Assembly (NCBI GenBank): GCA_039621445.1
Contig: CP154954.1
Coordinates: forward strand, 3,601,715 to 3,665,714
Origin: Euglena gracilis
Taxonomy: Eukaryota > Euglenida > Euglenophyceae > Euglenales
Reading direction: 5' to 3'
Length of the DNA stretch: 64,000 bases
Positions 1 through 11,799 of this stretch are shown here, one piece after another (the first letter of the stretch is position 1; each line of letters opens with the position of its first letter). The notes under the pieces are model-generated. The model saw only the letters and a list, made by a program, of their open reading frames with translations, was not told the origin of the DNA and made no database searches. A program made the translations under genes and the position numbers.

Positions 1-245
1 GCGCGACCGTGATTTTCTTGATAATTTGAGTGGATTGATTTTCTTCTTCTTTTCTCAATTGGTGAGGTATTTGAAGTTCCTGTCTTCTGGGTGACGAAGG
101 GCAAATTAGGAATCAGCCAACTCCGGCGAAAAAAGGCACTAGGCCGGACCTCCTAACCAAAGCGCACCAGAACAATCCACACAGCACCGCCGGCGAGCAA
201 GGCATGGCCTCACAAGGGCAAAGTGCGGAGCCCGAGGTGTCGTAC
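1..245. repeat. DIRS-like terminal repeat, copy A
   Basis: This block recurs in direct orientation at about 5,459-5,700 with a few substitutions. Its second half (about 98-245) recurs in inverted orientation at about 4,243-4,425, and part of it again inverted at 303-425. Split direct and inverted terminal repeats around a tyrosine-recombinase retroelement are characteristic of the DIRS group. The block is cut by the window edge, so its true outer end is unknown. Confidence 0.7.
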
Positions 246-660
246 TTCGCCGTGGGTGTCTCGTGCTCCCTCGAGGAAAACTGACAAGGGAGGAAGGGAC
301 ACCGAGGGCGAAGCACAAAGACCTTGTGAGACCATGCCTTGCTCGCCTGCGGTGTTGTTTGGATTGTTCTGGTGCGCTTGGTTAGGAGGTCCCGCTGAGT
401 GCTGCCTCGCTGGAGTTGGCTGACGATGCTGCTCCGACAGGGCAACGTGGCTTCTTGACCCTGGGGGGTGTCCCCCCCCTCTCCACCCCCCGGCCCCCAC
501 TCTCTGACCGAGGGCTTTTGAACACAAATTTTCTTTTACGGGTGGGGGGGGGGTCGGACTCACAAGGTCTTTGTGCTTCGCCCTCGGTGTCCCTTCCTCC
601 TTTGTCTGGAGGGAGTACGAGACACCTCGGGCTCCGCACTTTGCCCTTGAAAGGCCAGTT
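246..660. repeat. Composite terminal segment of the DIRS-like element
   Basis: It contains an inverted copy (303-425) of the terminal repeat and a short motif, TTCGCCCTCGGTGTCCCTTC near 577, that reappears near 5,050 and 5,380 and in inverted form near 290. The mosaic of short direct and inverted pieces looks like the internal complementary region and terminal repeat remnants of one or more nested DIRS copies. The recombinase reading frame on the minus strand runs into this block. Confidence 0.5.
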
Positions 661-1660
661 TGTGCACTGAAATTCGGTGAGCCAGGGCATTTTCCAGGGC
701 ACCTTGGGCACCAAGTCGTTGGTAGTTGGCTGTAAAAGCCTCCACCCCCCTCAATTGACCAATTTCACAAACTTGCTTGGGCAGAAAAGCCCAAGTTTTT
801 GAGTAAACCAACCCCTGCCCCCCTGGTTTTGTGGGCCCCCCACCTGGGGGGTTACCCTATGTTTGGCCAAAAAGTCTTTTGTGATGGAAGCAACGGTGTC
901 TGCACTTATGGCACTGAAGGGGGGGTTTTAATGAGATCAGAAGGGGGCTCTCAGGTCTGACGACTGAACATGTAGCAGCCACATAGCACATCATCAAGTC
1001 AAATGGGCTTATTTTGGGACACTGGGGAAAGGACACAACCCTTTCCCACTTATGGAATTTCTGTCCTTTACGCTTAATCGTGATGTAGGGTGCCCTACCC
1101 AACACACTGGTGGTTTGTTTCACTTGCGATAAGTCTGAGGATCGGTATAAACAGAAGATTCGTGAGCAAAAAATTAGCCGCGTACACAATGTACAAATAT
1201 CAGTGGGCATGAACGCCTTTGCCAGCCCCAGAATGATTGGGACGGGATCCCAAAATGCCCCATACTTCTCCACGTTTTGGTTCCAAAGCCTCTTGTAGGG
1301 GGTTAACAGAGCGTGGAATCTCAGCCCACCAAACCCAGGAATCAAAAGCATAGCACTGTAGGCATTGCGGGCTTGGGCCTTAGAAAACTGTAATAATCGT
1401 ATTAAAGCGTCAGCCACTTGGTCTGTGGTGGCTTCAGGGGGGGGGGAGGGCAAGCCCATGTGTTCCAAAAATACCCACAGAAGTGCACAAGCACTCTGAT
1501 AACGTTTTAACCTGGGGTTTATCCCCAGAAAACCGTTAATGGTCTCAACCTCAATTTGTTTACCCTCCAAAGTTTTGCGGAGGAAACCATGCAAACCAGG
1601 GGCCACCTGGGCGGTGGCATTTGCTCCACCCTGCATTTGGTGAACATGCCCCTGTAGGGG
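560..1660 (-). pseudogene. DIRS-type tyrosine recombinase, frameshifted
   Basis: Two overlapping minus-strand frames together read as the integrase of a DIRS-like retrotransposon, which would join the circular cDNA to the genome by strand exchange. The upstream frame (about 1,660 down to 900) holds a helical N-terminal domain and a box with RSSDL, the usual place of the first catalytic Arg. Near 900-920 the sense shifts to another frame that reads ISADTVASITKDFLAKH and then, at about 700-770, a C-terminal segment with ANYQRLGAQ, where the Tyr is the likely nucleophile. I did not see a clear His-x-x-Arg box between the two parts. The shift may be real decay or an error in a G/C run. The N-terminus overlaps the end of the RNase H frame, as in other DIRS elements. 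Confidence 0.7.
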
Positions 1661-3460
1661 GTCATTTTCAGGCGGGGGGTCCCTGGAAATTTCATTTTTA
1701 TTGATTGTGCCCACCAGGTTGCTGGATCCCAGTAGGAGGTGACCATCAAAACTTTGGTTTGGGGAAAATTTTTCAACCTGGGTGGAAATTGTTGAATTAT
1801 TGACCAGGGGGAGTTTGCATAAAGATCCCCCATGTTGTCCAGTGGACAATGTAATGTATTTACAGCTGTGGCATCCCAGTGGGGCCACCTGGCTACAAAA
1901 TTTGGCAGTTTTTTGTTGCCTGTGGAGGCAAATAAATCTGTTTCCAGACTTTTGAAAATTTTGAACTGTTGTTTGAGCCATTGAAAAAGTTGGGGTTCTG
2001 AATAATAATCCCCCCTGTCCATTTCCCATCTGCCGATGGGGTCTGCTAGGCATTCTTTTGAAGGTACCCAGTTGACTTGGAGGTTTACTTGGTGCTCAAT
2101 GCGCCACTTGAAAAATGGTCTCAGAATTTTGTTGAAGGGGTCCTTTCTGCCCCCACCTTTTGTTAGGTAAAAGTAAATTACTTGGTTGTCCACTGACAAG
2201 GAAACGGTTTCACCAGGTTTGCTCAAACTTTTCACAGTGCTGATTGCTGCACTGAGCTTCTTTACATTCATGTGCAAAATTGAGTTTCTTTCTCCAAAAT
2301 TCCTGCACAATTTCTGCTGTGTGGATGTCTGCCCCCCCCCAGGCGTGGGTGCTGCTGTCTGAGTGCAACACTCTGCTTGCATTTTGGGGGAAGGGTCTGC
2401 CCCCCCAGGTGTCCAGCAGAATTTTTATTTCCCTTAATTGGGCTTTGATTTCCTGAGAAATGGGGTGTTTTGAGTCCCAGGGGGATGTGGCCTTTGCCAC
2501 CAAAAAAATTGCCAGGGTCTCCGTAAAAGCCCTTAAAAAGGGCAGGGCCATTAGGTTGCACCTTATTTGGCTCAAAATGGCGGCCAATTGCCTTTTTGAC
2601 ATGTAATCTTTTTTCACAGTTTTTCCCAGCTCCTTTTTTATGGTTTTGACTTTCTGGGGGGAACCTGTAGTTTTCCTTCCTGGAAGTTCAGTTGAAAAAC
2701 CAGATGGGTTACCACTTGGGTGGGCTGCAGGGTAGACTTTTTTCACATAGATTTTGAACCCAGAATCCAGCAAATCTTTGACAACTGTTTTCAGGTGACT
2801 TTGTTAATTGTTTTGGGTGGGGGCCACCAGCAAAATGTCGTCCAGGTAAATAAACACTTGGATGCCCCTTTTTCTCTACACCTTTTCGAATGATTTCATC
2901 ACTGACATTAAAATTTGTGGAATTACATTTAGCCCAAATCAGCCTCTTTGAAATTCCAGGACTGCCCCCCTACCTGATGCTTTAAAAATGACCTGAGGCC
3001 TGGACTTACTGGAATATGAAAACAGGCATCCTTTCGGTCTATTTTTGCTGCCCAGTGGCCTTTTTCCAAATATCATCCAGCTTGAAAGGTTTTACTTGAA
3101 ACTGATTTTTTTTTCTCTGCAGTCGCTGATGATTCTCCATTTGGTTGTTCCCCCTTCTGGTTTTGAAATTAAAAACCATGGGATCAAATACTGGGTTTGT
3201 GAATCCCAAACTCGTTTCACTGACCCAGTTTTTTCGTAATCCAGCAGAATTTTTTCTGCCATGTTCAGGTCCAAGTTGGATCTGGGTTTTGGGTGGGTGG
3301 ACAATTTTGGGGGATTCACCCAGGGTGGTTTAATTCCATTGTTTTTATCAATTGACATGTTGCTTGGGGGGCATTTTTTGTCCACCATTTTAGTCTTTTC
3401 TTGAAGTCTCTGGTACAAGGGGTGTCTCCCCATTTTCCTCCATGGAATGTATTTTGCCAA
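1660..3460 (-). pseudogene. DIRS-type reverse transcriptase-RNase H, frameshifted
   Basis: Read on the minus strand from 3,460 down. The first frame (3,460-3,092) carries an RT N-terminal block with LIPWFLISKPEGGTTKWRII followed by SDCRE. A different frame at about 2,880-2,815 holds GIQVFIYLDDILLVAP; the YLDD catalytic box is coded at 2,837-2,854. A third frame (2,773-2,290) has the connection domain and the first RNase H Asp in a DSSTHAWGG context. The RNase H core continues from 2,290 to about 1,700 with KKLSAAI, SVDNQV and LADPIGR, then the DIRS-typical DLFAS, RWPHW and PPW-like tail. At least three frame changes and one stop separate the blocks, so this copy is unlikely to be active unless the shifts are sequencing errors. 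Confidence 0.8.
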
Positions 3461-3576
3461 CTAGCTGATTTTCTGGGTGCTGGGTTGGGGGTGTTGGACA
3501 TTGCACCGCTGGTGTCCCTGGGGATTGAGCATTCTCTAAAGGTGGCTTGGTGGGTGTGCACGCTCTTCTCACAGGT

Positions 3577-4284
3577 TCACTGATCCTCCACTTTGTCATT
3601 GGTGTTGTCGATTGACATACCATAGGGGTCCCTTTTTGGGTCTCCCGCTGGTTTTGGTTTGCCCCTGCCATGGGCATTGACAGAGAATGTTGAGGGGGGG
3701 TTGCCCCCTTGTCCTCCACTGCCCCTTTGGGGGCATCCTCCTGGGGCTGCCACCGTACATTGAAACCCCCTGCTGGGGGACAGCCTGTTAGAGTCTGCGG
3801 TTTTCCCCCTTCTGATAATTGATGGCCCCAGAGGCCTTGAAATTGTTGATGTTGTTGATGATAAATCTGGCCCCCTGGCCCTCTTGATGTTGGCTCCACT
3901 CTTAAAATTTTGATAGTCCCCATTAACTTCTTTTGGATGTTGGGTGCCATGCCCATTGAAAATCTTGGGGGACCACTGGCGGCCCATCATGTACCCCTGA
4001 TGGGGTTTGAGATAAAGAAATGATTGGGGTGTTGTTGACCTGTCCTGGCCCTGCCACTGGGCCTCTGTTTGTGGAATTTGGCCACCCTGGCCTTGGTATT
4101 GTTGGCCACCCTGGCCTTTGTTCCATCGGCCGCCATGGCCATTGCTGTTTTGGCCGCCATGGCCCAGCTTGCCATTGTGGCCGTCATTACCCAGCTTGCT
4201 ATTGTGGCCGCCATGGCCCAGCTTGAACAAGGTATTGGTGTAACTGGCAGAATGTTGGACACCTCGGGCTCCGCACTTTGCCAT
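3577..4284 (-). pseudogene. Gly-rich gag-like ORF of the DIRS-like element
   Basis: A 235-codon open frame upstream of the RT and on the same strand, the usual place of the gag-like gene. The N-terminal third is a low-complexity stretch of short repeats built on GHGG, GQGG and LGHGGHNSK; the rest is polar and rich in Gln, Pro and Ser. I recognise no enzymatic domain. A fragment at 4,534-5,045 on the opposite strand shares the RWN-GQ-GQ, GHGGQ and Gln/Pro-rich portions, which supports a real element protein. The frame begins inside the inverted terminal repeat, so the first codons may not be native. A nucleic-acid-binding role is a guess from composition. Confidence 0.5.
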
Positions 4285-4425
4285 TGTGAGGCCATGCCTT
4301 GCTCGCCGGCGGTTTGTTGTGTGATTGTTCGCTGCGCTGGGTTAGGAGGTCCCGCTTAGTGCCTTTTTTCGCCGGTGTTGGCTGATTCTTAACTTGCCCT
4401 TCGATACCCAGAAGAAAGGAACAGA
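4243..4425. repeat. DIRS-like terminal repeat, inverted copy
   Basis: This is the reverse complement of the block at about 98-245 and 5,540-5,700, with scattered differences. It bounds the coding part of the retroelement on the right, as the opposite block bounds it on the left, forming the inverted terminal repeat pair. Confidence 0.7.
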
Positions 4426-4533
4426 GTCAACGAACGAAGAAGAACCAAGAAAAGAAGTCAATATCAATTCAATATCCAGAAGGACACGAACCAGACGAAT
4501 ATCAACTCAAAAGTCAATTATCAAATTTCAAGT

Positions 4534-5045
4534 TTGACTTCAGTGAGCAATGCAGTTGAGAAGAAATTGGAATTTCATGGCCGCGGACGTCTTGGAGCAG
4601 AGGCCGCAGCAGCAGCTGGAGAACTTGGAGATGCGGACGACACGTGGCAAACCGTGGCCGTTCTTCCCACCCAGACCCCCACCCCAGAAATTTCCCACAA
4701 AAACCTCCCCAGTGACGGCCACGGTCCTTGGACCACTGTGGCCAGAAGGTCCAGAAAACAGAAGTCAGCCCAAGCCCTCAGTGGGCAAAGGATGGGCCAT
4801 GGAGGCCCAAAATACTTCAGCATTGGACATCCAAAGCTCACAAATCAGGGGCTTTTCCCCCAAGCCTGTACACAATTTGGCCAAAGGCTGGGGAGATGGA
4901 ATCAAGGCCAAGAAGGTCAACATTACAGGGGCCATGGGGGCCAATTTTACAAGCAAATCCCCTCAGGAAGGGGCAGAAAAGGTCTGTCAAACCCCCCCCA
5001 ATTCATCTTACACAACAACCCCTGTCAAAGGGAAAAGGGGGGTCT
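4534..5045 (+). pseudogene. Gag-like fragment of a second DIRS copy
   Basis: A plus-strand open frame starting with an Ala-rich stretch, then DTWQTVAVLPT and NLPSDGHGPWTTVARRS, then RWNQGQEGQHYRGHGGQ. The last part resembles the minus-strand gag-like frame at 3,577-4,284, and the SDGHGPW part is shared with the minus-strand frame at 5,164-5,514. Similarity ends near 5,045, where the terminal-repeat motif TTCGCCCTCGGTGTCCCTTC begins. The reading frame continues to 5,358 only by chance. I read it as the 5' part of another element copy lying head to head with the first. Confidence 0.45.
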
Positions 5046-5163
5046 TTGTGCTTCGCCCTCGGTGTCCCTTCCTCCCTTTTCGGCTTGCCTCGAGGGGGTA
5101 CGAGCCTCAATGGCCCTGGCTCCAATGGCCGTAGTGGCCTGCTGGTCGTTGTTTCTTCCCCGT

Positions 5164-5514
5164 TCAGGGTCTTCCGACCACCGTCTGCCAGGGTCCGTGG
5201 CCATCACTTGGGAGGGTTTGAGTTCTGGAAATTTCTGTGGGGGAAATGTCTTTTGGGGTAGGGGCAACCACGGTCCGCCACAGTTGACCCGCGCCTTCAG
5301 GTTGTCCAGCTGCTGCTGCTGCTTCCTCTTGAAGTACTCCAGGGCTTTGCTTCTTTGAAGTTGCATCTTTCATTGAAGCCCTCGGTGTCCCTTCCTCCCT
5401 TGTCGTTTTTACTCGAGGGAGTACGATTTCGAAAAGTTCAACAACTTTTGATGTGAAGATCTGCGCGACTTTCTTGATAATTTGAGTGGATTGATTGTCT
5501 TCTTCTTTTCTCAA
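5164..5514 (-). pseudogene. Gag-like N-terminal fragment of a third DIRS copy
   Basis: The minus-strand frame reads EEAAAAAGQPEGAGQLWRTV and later LPSDGHGPWQTVVGRP, clearly related to the plus-strand fragment at 4,534. The two lie in opposite orientation about 100-900 bp apart, so this part of the window is an inverted duplication of the gag 5' end. The frame starts inside the terminal repeat copy B. No function can be assigned beyond membership of the element family. Confidence 0.45.
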
Positions 5515-5700
5515 TTGGTGAGGTATTTGAAGTTCCTGTCTTCTGGGTGTCGAAGGGCAAATTAGGAATCAGCCAACTCCGGCGAAAAAAAGGCACTAAG
5601 CGGGACCTTCTAACCAAAGCGCACCAGAGCAATCCACACAGCACCGCCGGCGAGCAAGGCATGGCCTCACAAGGGCAAAGTGCGGAACCCGAGGTGTCCC
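5459..5700. repeat. DIRS-like terminal repeat, copy B
   Basis: It matches 1-245 in direct orientation over about 240 bp, with an extra A in the poly-A run near 5,587 and a handful of substitutions. It marks the right end of the retroelement complex; beyond 5,850 the sequence no longer resembles the element. Confidence 0.7.
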
Positions 5701-5849
5701 TTCCTCCCTTTTGCGGTTTGCCAGCAGGTCACAATCCGCAAAACAAACCGCTGGCGAGCCCGGGCAAAATATTGAGCCCGCAGCGGGCCCGAGGTGTCCG
5801 AAGCGAAAATTGGCCCCGGGAAGGGAAGAAGAAGCATTTTTCTTGATGT

Positions 5850-7200
5850 CCGAATTTCTTTGATTTGATTCCTTTTTTGACCATTTTCTTGACTTGACTT
5901 TTCGGACCTCAAAAAATGGTCAACACCGAACACAAAACTGCACAGCTGTTGCTGTGCAAGCATCACGGCCATACTGACGATATGAGCAGCAACTTGGGGC
6001 TGTGGTGGACAGCAGGTGGGAGGGAGGAGAGACTTTTGGGGACAACAAAGGTGCTTGCCCGCACCTTTTGGAGGGGGAGGGGGACAGGAAAAGGTCCGGA
6101 AGTGTTGTCGAATCTGAGATTAAACCGGAACACGGGGCAGCGGGTGTTGATGAACTTACAGCTGCGGTGCTCACCTCGGGCAACTGGATGCGGACACCAA
6201 TGCAAATTGCAACACCTTTCCCTCCGCTCTTTCGTGCAAGACATAACACCATGGAAACATCCTTGTTTTCTTATCCCAGCCCCACCATCCAGAACAAACG
6301 GGTTTAAACCCCCATTTATATTAATGGTAATTTTATATATATTATTTGGTTAATATTTATAATATATACATATATATATGATATATATGATATATATAAT
6401 GGAAATATACTATATATACATGATAACATATATCACACATAATATATAATATTATATTTCCCCGTTGTTTTTTATCCCTCCCCCGGGCTCCCCAAAGGGG
6501 AAAATGATGAAGAAACAACCAAAACGTGCCAAAAGTCACAGAAAAAAGGAGGGAATAAAAAGTGACAGGATTCGAGTGATAACTTTTGGATTTCAAAAAA
6601 ATCATAAAAATTCTCAAAGTACCTTATATACTTCGCTTGCAGCAAGGTCAGCATTTTTTGGACCCCTTCTGGGTGCACACTAAGCCTGAACTTATAACCC
6701 TTGAGCACCAATAACCGTATTACCATGAACACACCATCAGCACTGCTTGAAATGCAAAACAAACCACGGTAAATGACACCGGGTTGTTTGCACCATGCTG
6801 AACCATGGGTGCACCACAATCAGGAGGAAACATTTGAGGTGCACATATATTTTTATTAACTTCGCAGAAAACTGAAACAAAAACGAAATCGTGCAAAGCA
6901 ATTTCAAAAAAAATAATACAATGTGACGTCCCTGATTCGAGCAAGGGGCATTTACATTTTACTTCACCCTAAATGACTCGGTGTTGGGAAATGACTCTCC
7001 GGAACAATCAACCCCGGCAGGCATGCTTGCGTTGTGGTCCGGCGCACGACAACTCTTGACGGCCAGGTGGGGTGGCAGCCAAGAGTCACGACGGGAGATG
7101 CTGCCCCTTTCCCGGCAGGCCTTGCCCCGGGTCGGCCCGGGAGGCCTGCTGGGGCCCGGTGGCCCAAAGGGTCGGCATGAGGGTTTGATGTGAGGCAGGT
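5850..7200. other. Region without recognisable gene
   Basis: I see no coding sequence here. 6,330-6,460 is an AT-rich run of TATATA-type repeats. 6,970-7,190 is GC-rich with no convincing frame. Short open frames on both strands have no family resemblance. Confidence 0.5.
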
Positions 7201-7780
7201 GGGGGGAGTTGCCCCTCCCCCTCGGTCAGGGGGAATACCATATGGTCACTTTCCACTTTCAAAAAAAAAACTCACTTTCGAAAAGCAGTCGCTCACTTCC
7301 GACGCCGACCAGGGGGAAGGGTCCTCCACTGTTAGCCAAAATGGCTCAAAATCAATAGACTTTGGGCCGTAGTCAAATGAAATCCGAAAGACGCCGGGGA
7401 GGGGGAGGGCGCTGTTGGCCAGTCCTGGCCGAAACCCACCTCGGAGGGGGGGAGAGCCAATAATCAGTCAGTCACATGGAAGAGACCATCCCAGATATTT
7501 CGGCTTATTTCGGGTGGGTTTTGGGTGGGTGGGTGGTGGGTGGGTGGATTGACTCCCGGGGGGGGGGGGGAGGTCGTGGGGGGGGGGGGCAGGTTTCTTC
7601 GAGAGAGAAAAAAAGTGTGTGAGCTTGGCCTGGGAAAAGTTCCCCAAAGGGGTCACAAGTGGATCTATATCACACACCGATGGTGCACCCGGAGGGGGGG
7701 TGGGTCCAGCGGTTCCAACCCACCCACCAATTCTGGAAATCCCCCCCGGGGAGTGGGTCACACGAGTCTTAAGTGAATCA
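7200..7780. repeat. G/C-run region with GTCACT-type tags
   Basis: Several short tags of the type AGTCACT or CACTTTC (7,243, 7,272, 7,290, 7,466, 7,757) are interspersed with G or C runs up to 13 long and a GGGTGGGTGGGTGG stretch near 7,515-7,545. The same tags recur at 9,845-10,095. No gene is seen. Confidence 0.4.
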
Positions 7781-9840
7781 ATGATGTGGGGTCAGAAATA
7801 CATCAAAAAATGGTATGGGGTGGCTGCCCCCCACCTGAAGCCGGGACTCCCTCCTTATGTCACTGATATCAAACTCTGGTCCACATGTTCTACGCTGGCC
7901 TCACATCTCAACATCTCAGATGGGAGAATCGGGCTGTGGAGAGTCGGCAACGTGCTGCGAAAGCCTCCGAGGAGACACACCATTGCACCATTAGGAATGA
8001 ATGGAGATGAAATCTAGGAAAGTATGTTGTGAGGATTCCCTTAATAAAACAAACGGGGATCCATCTGTGAACTCTTTCAAACACATCAAGCCATAACTTA
8101 TGAACCCCATTCACATCGACACCACAGCCCTCCTCACCAAACCAGGGCCAATATTCCCTTCAGGAATATAGGAATGGGAAAGAAGCCGCCACGTCCAGCA
8201 CCAAGCCCGGGGGGGGGGGGGGGGGAATGAAAATTCTGTTCTTTGGACCAAAGCATCTCTGTTTCAACTGTTTCCACTGTTTCCAATGCTTCATGGAAAA
8301 TACCCCCACATTTGTAACCGCCGAAATACCTGTGTTTTCATAGTTTCGCTCGCTGTCCATTTCAAAACTGATTTGGCTGTCCCACCAGAGGATCACCGTC
8401 AAATAACGGCAGGCAGAATTGCATCAGCCTCAATTGAATCAGATGTCTAGCCCGAGATATGGCCAATTTACAGTTTCTGGCCCGAATAGACCTGAAATGG
8501 GCAAAACTGGCAAAACTGGCCCAAAACCACAAAACGACCATATCTCGGACCCAGCGGAGTTGGCCCAAACCGCGCATACCAATCGATAGGGAAAAACAGG
8601 CTTCGCACGCGGCCGCACGGCGGGACATCGAGGGTGGAGCAATACGTATAGGGATAGGAAGGGCCGCACCTCCTCCTGCCTGAGGCCGGCCAGTCGGGCA
8701 TGGGCCTTGGTCGGCTGGTATTCAAAATAGGACATGAGTAGACCACGCCTGTGCTTACCGACCGGGGGGGGGGGGTGCCTGCCTCCCCGGGGGGGTCTGG
8801 GGGACCAAGAAAATTGTCATTTAAAATGGCCTTTTCCAGGCCCCTGGCGCCTTTGGCGCCGGGGTCGGAGGGGGGTGCCTGCTATGGGCAGGCACCTCCC
8901 CAAAACCCTCCCCCCAGGGAGGGGGGTCGGATGGGGTGCTATAGGGTGCCTGCCCCTAGCACCCCCCATGGGGTAGGCACCCGACTAAGCACATGGTCCA
9001 GTGGGTGGGGGGTGGGGCACAGCGAAAAATTCACCCAATTGTGATATCTCCCTGGAAAAAAATGGAACCTGCACTCGCGTCAATGGGGAGGGGGGGGGGG
9101 TTGCTAGTTGGTACACCAATTTTGCAATACCTCCCAGCCACAATGAAATTTTGGCATTCCAACTGCTCCTCATCTGCACAGAAAATGTACGGAAAACTTC
9201 CAGAAAGATGACCTCGAAAAACTGGACCAGGGGTTCGCTTTGAGATGCTCAGACCGAGGGGGGTGATTAAATTGTCTGTCGTCTCTGGGGGTTTTGAAGC
9301 TGACCCTGTTTTTTGTCTCTTTCAGGCAAGGTTTACGACATCAAAAACCCAGACACAGACATTTGAACACAAGAAACGAGCGAGATTGCGAAAGAGATGC
9401 CGATTGCTTTTTTTTTTACCATTGAGACACTTGTGGTGAAGGTATATGCACTGTGCACTTGATCCATGAAGCGAGTCCATGAGCGATGCCCTTCCGAAGA
9501 AGGCGGGAGCAGGTCGGGGCAAAACAACAACCACAGTGACAGGTTACGACGGGATTTGATGAGGAACGGCGCTCCCCCGGCAGCTGTTCCCAGCATGTCG
9601 GCACCGGGGTGCCTTGGACTCTGGGATGCCTTTCCACACAAATACACCTGTCTCCCCCCTGGTCGTTTTTTTTAGGCCCTGGCTGGTCCAGCCAAGGCAC
9701 ATACGCTTACATAAGCCATTCTCTGCCCCCGGTGACACACCCCAAAGACCCCTGAGGGTTGATCCCCCCCCTGCCTGACCATGGCACCAACCAACCTAGG
9801 GGGAAGGGGCCACACGATGTTTTACCGACCCGGGGTGGGT
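7780..9840. other. Region without recognisable gene
   Basis: Non-coding as far as I can tell. It contains G/C runs at 8,211-8,226, 8,763-8,774 and 9,087-9,100, and a GGCGCC-type hairpin near 8,850. A segment near 8,515-8,560 with CATATCTCGG resembles a motif near 34,985 (GTATCTTGGGCTAGGCGGGG), suggesting a distant dispersed repeat. Confidence 0.4.
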
Positions 9841-10100
9841 GGCGTCACTTCCACTATTTCAAAAACCAGTCAGTCACTTTCCAGAAAAACAGTCAGTCAC
9901 TACCCTACCCCCCAGGGGGGAGGTAGGCCACTCTGGAATACAATGGGAAATTTGACGACAAACGTGGAAAAAAAGCAAAAAATTTCCAGCGCCTTCGGAA
10001 GTGGGTCACTTTTGCGGGTTTTTTTGCCGATCCCCCCCCCAGGGGGAGGAGGTCTGGGCCAAAACCACTCAGTCACTCTGAAAAAAAACTAGTCACCATC
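9840..10100. repeat. Element with AGTCAGTCACT tags
   Basis: CAGTCAGTCACT-like tags occur at 9,867, 9,890 and 10,069 around C runs at 9,908 and 10,032. The tags are the same as those at 7,240-7,470. The layout, with repeated tags next to C-tracts, matches the other C-tract elements in the window, although clear terminal inverted repeats are not visible. Confidence 0.4.
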
Positions 10101-10119
10101 TTCGGGGGTTGGCCAGCAG

Positions 10120-10260
10120 GCATCAGCCGCCTTAAAAACCTTAAAATACCTTTAAAAGCGCCTTAATTTTTTGGCCAAAATGCCTTAAAATGCCTTATAA
10201 CGCTTTCCTGCCTTAACGGACGGGCAGAATTCTCTCCAGAACAAAAACAAAATTGCAAAA
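10120..10260. repeat. CCTTAAAA dispersed repeat
   Basis: Repeated CCTTAAAAA and TGCCTTAAAAT words followed by GGGCAGAATTCTCTCC. A related block lies at 63,300-63,430, with the same order of words and GGCAGAAAATTCTCCGACC. It is a dispersed non-coding repeat of about 130 bp. Confidence 0.55.
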
Positions 10261-11790
10261 TCTCGGCAACAACTAGCCAACGCCGTGAAGAAAAATCATT
10301 TCTGGCATCGTTGTTCTCACTGGCTTGTCAGTTGGCAGTTTCCTGGGGGGGGGGGGAAGATACCCCCCCAAATTTAAACAACCCATTTCAGCCAAACTGC
10401 CCAAAGGGTTGCTTAAGTTCTTCACAAGACAGGCCAGAAGGTCACTGAAATTTGGACCAAATGGTCCAAAGAGAAGTTCCCAGCGTGAAATTGAGCCAGT
10501 CATCCAAGGGACAGGTTACCCCACACTGGGACATCTGAAACCCCCCCCCAAATTTGAGCAACCCCCTGGGAACCAGGGCAACACTCAAATTGAAGCCACC
10601 CCGGAAAAATGTTAAAAAAAATTGAAGAGGGAAGATTTAAAAATTCTCCAAAAATGTGCCTCCTTCCTGCAGTGGGAAAGGGGGCATTTTTTTTGCTCTC
10701 AAAAATATTGCCAAAAAAATTGCAGAAAAATTGTGGAAATTGTGGGATATTGCGGGAAATGGCATCGGGAATGCATTCATTTCAACTGGAGAGGAATTGG
10801 AAAAAATCAGCCCTCAATTCTCTTCATTTTGCAACATTCATGGATGTTTTGAGTTGTCATTCCAATGAAAAGGGCCAAAACATGATTTTGTTGTTTTGGG
10901 AACATGCTATTCCAAACTATGGGTAGGTTGCCCCCCCCAAAAAACAAGCAGAAAAAAATGAGGAAAATGTGGTCTCAAGGAAAAATCTGGTTCAAACGAG
11001 AAAAAAAATTCTGAGTATAAATTTTTTTTTCAGCAGAACTCAAGGGGGAAAAATAACAAAACTGCCAAAATTGGCGGATTCTGTCAAAATTTGGGGGGGG
11101 GGATGGAGAAAAAAATGAACAGCTGGAAAACAACAAGCCTGCAGTATCTGAGAAACTGTCAGATCTCAGAAAGTTCTATTAATCTCAGAAAGTACTATTA
11201 ATGTAAACCCCCCTTGCCGGAAGCAAGGTGGCGAATGCCAGGGGAAAACACTGGCTGGAGGGGGACAGTTGCTGGGGAAGGTGGGAGCTCGACAATTGTT
11301 CAAGGAGAAGTCTGGGCCAAATGCCTCATTAGGGGGGATTAGGGGGGTGCACATGCAGTGGAGGAGCACAGAATCCCACTGGACGGCCTTCGGGGGAGAA
11401 ACAAGTCCGAGCGGGGAACCGCTGGAGTTGGGGCCAGTTTGGAGATGGAAGGTTTGGATTTTGAAAGCTACCAAGTTTGTGGAAACCTCGCGTTAAATGT
11501 TTCTGAGACGCTCCCAAAAACACCTCTTGTTCTGCCGGTTAAAAAAAAAGATGGTTGGGGGAAAAAGAAAATCGAGAAATGCCTCCTCCCCAAGTGGAAG
11601 GTTTCCTGGGTTGGTACCCAGGAAGTTGTCAGCTTGGGCCTAGCCCTCTTCCTGACGTTCTTGGCGTAAAACTTTCACAGTGGGCCCAAATGACAGCCCT
11701 AAACTTTTCCTTCAATAACCCTTAGAACCTGTTAGCTGGTTTCAGAAAAAGGATCACATCCCATGCCAGTAATCCATTTTGTTACCCTCC
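10260..11790. other. Region without recognisable gene
   Basis: A- and G-rich sequence with A runs and C runs. No frame on either strand shows a recognisable domain. I see no promoter or RNA gene. Confidence 0.4.
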
Positions 11791-11799
11791 CCCCAATTG

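Noticed and set aside
4534-5358. A single 274-codon gene on the plus strand
   Set aside because: Only the first part (to about 5,045) is element-related. The remainder runs antisense through a terminal-repeat motif and another gag-like fragment.
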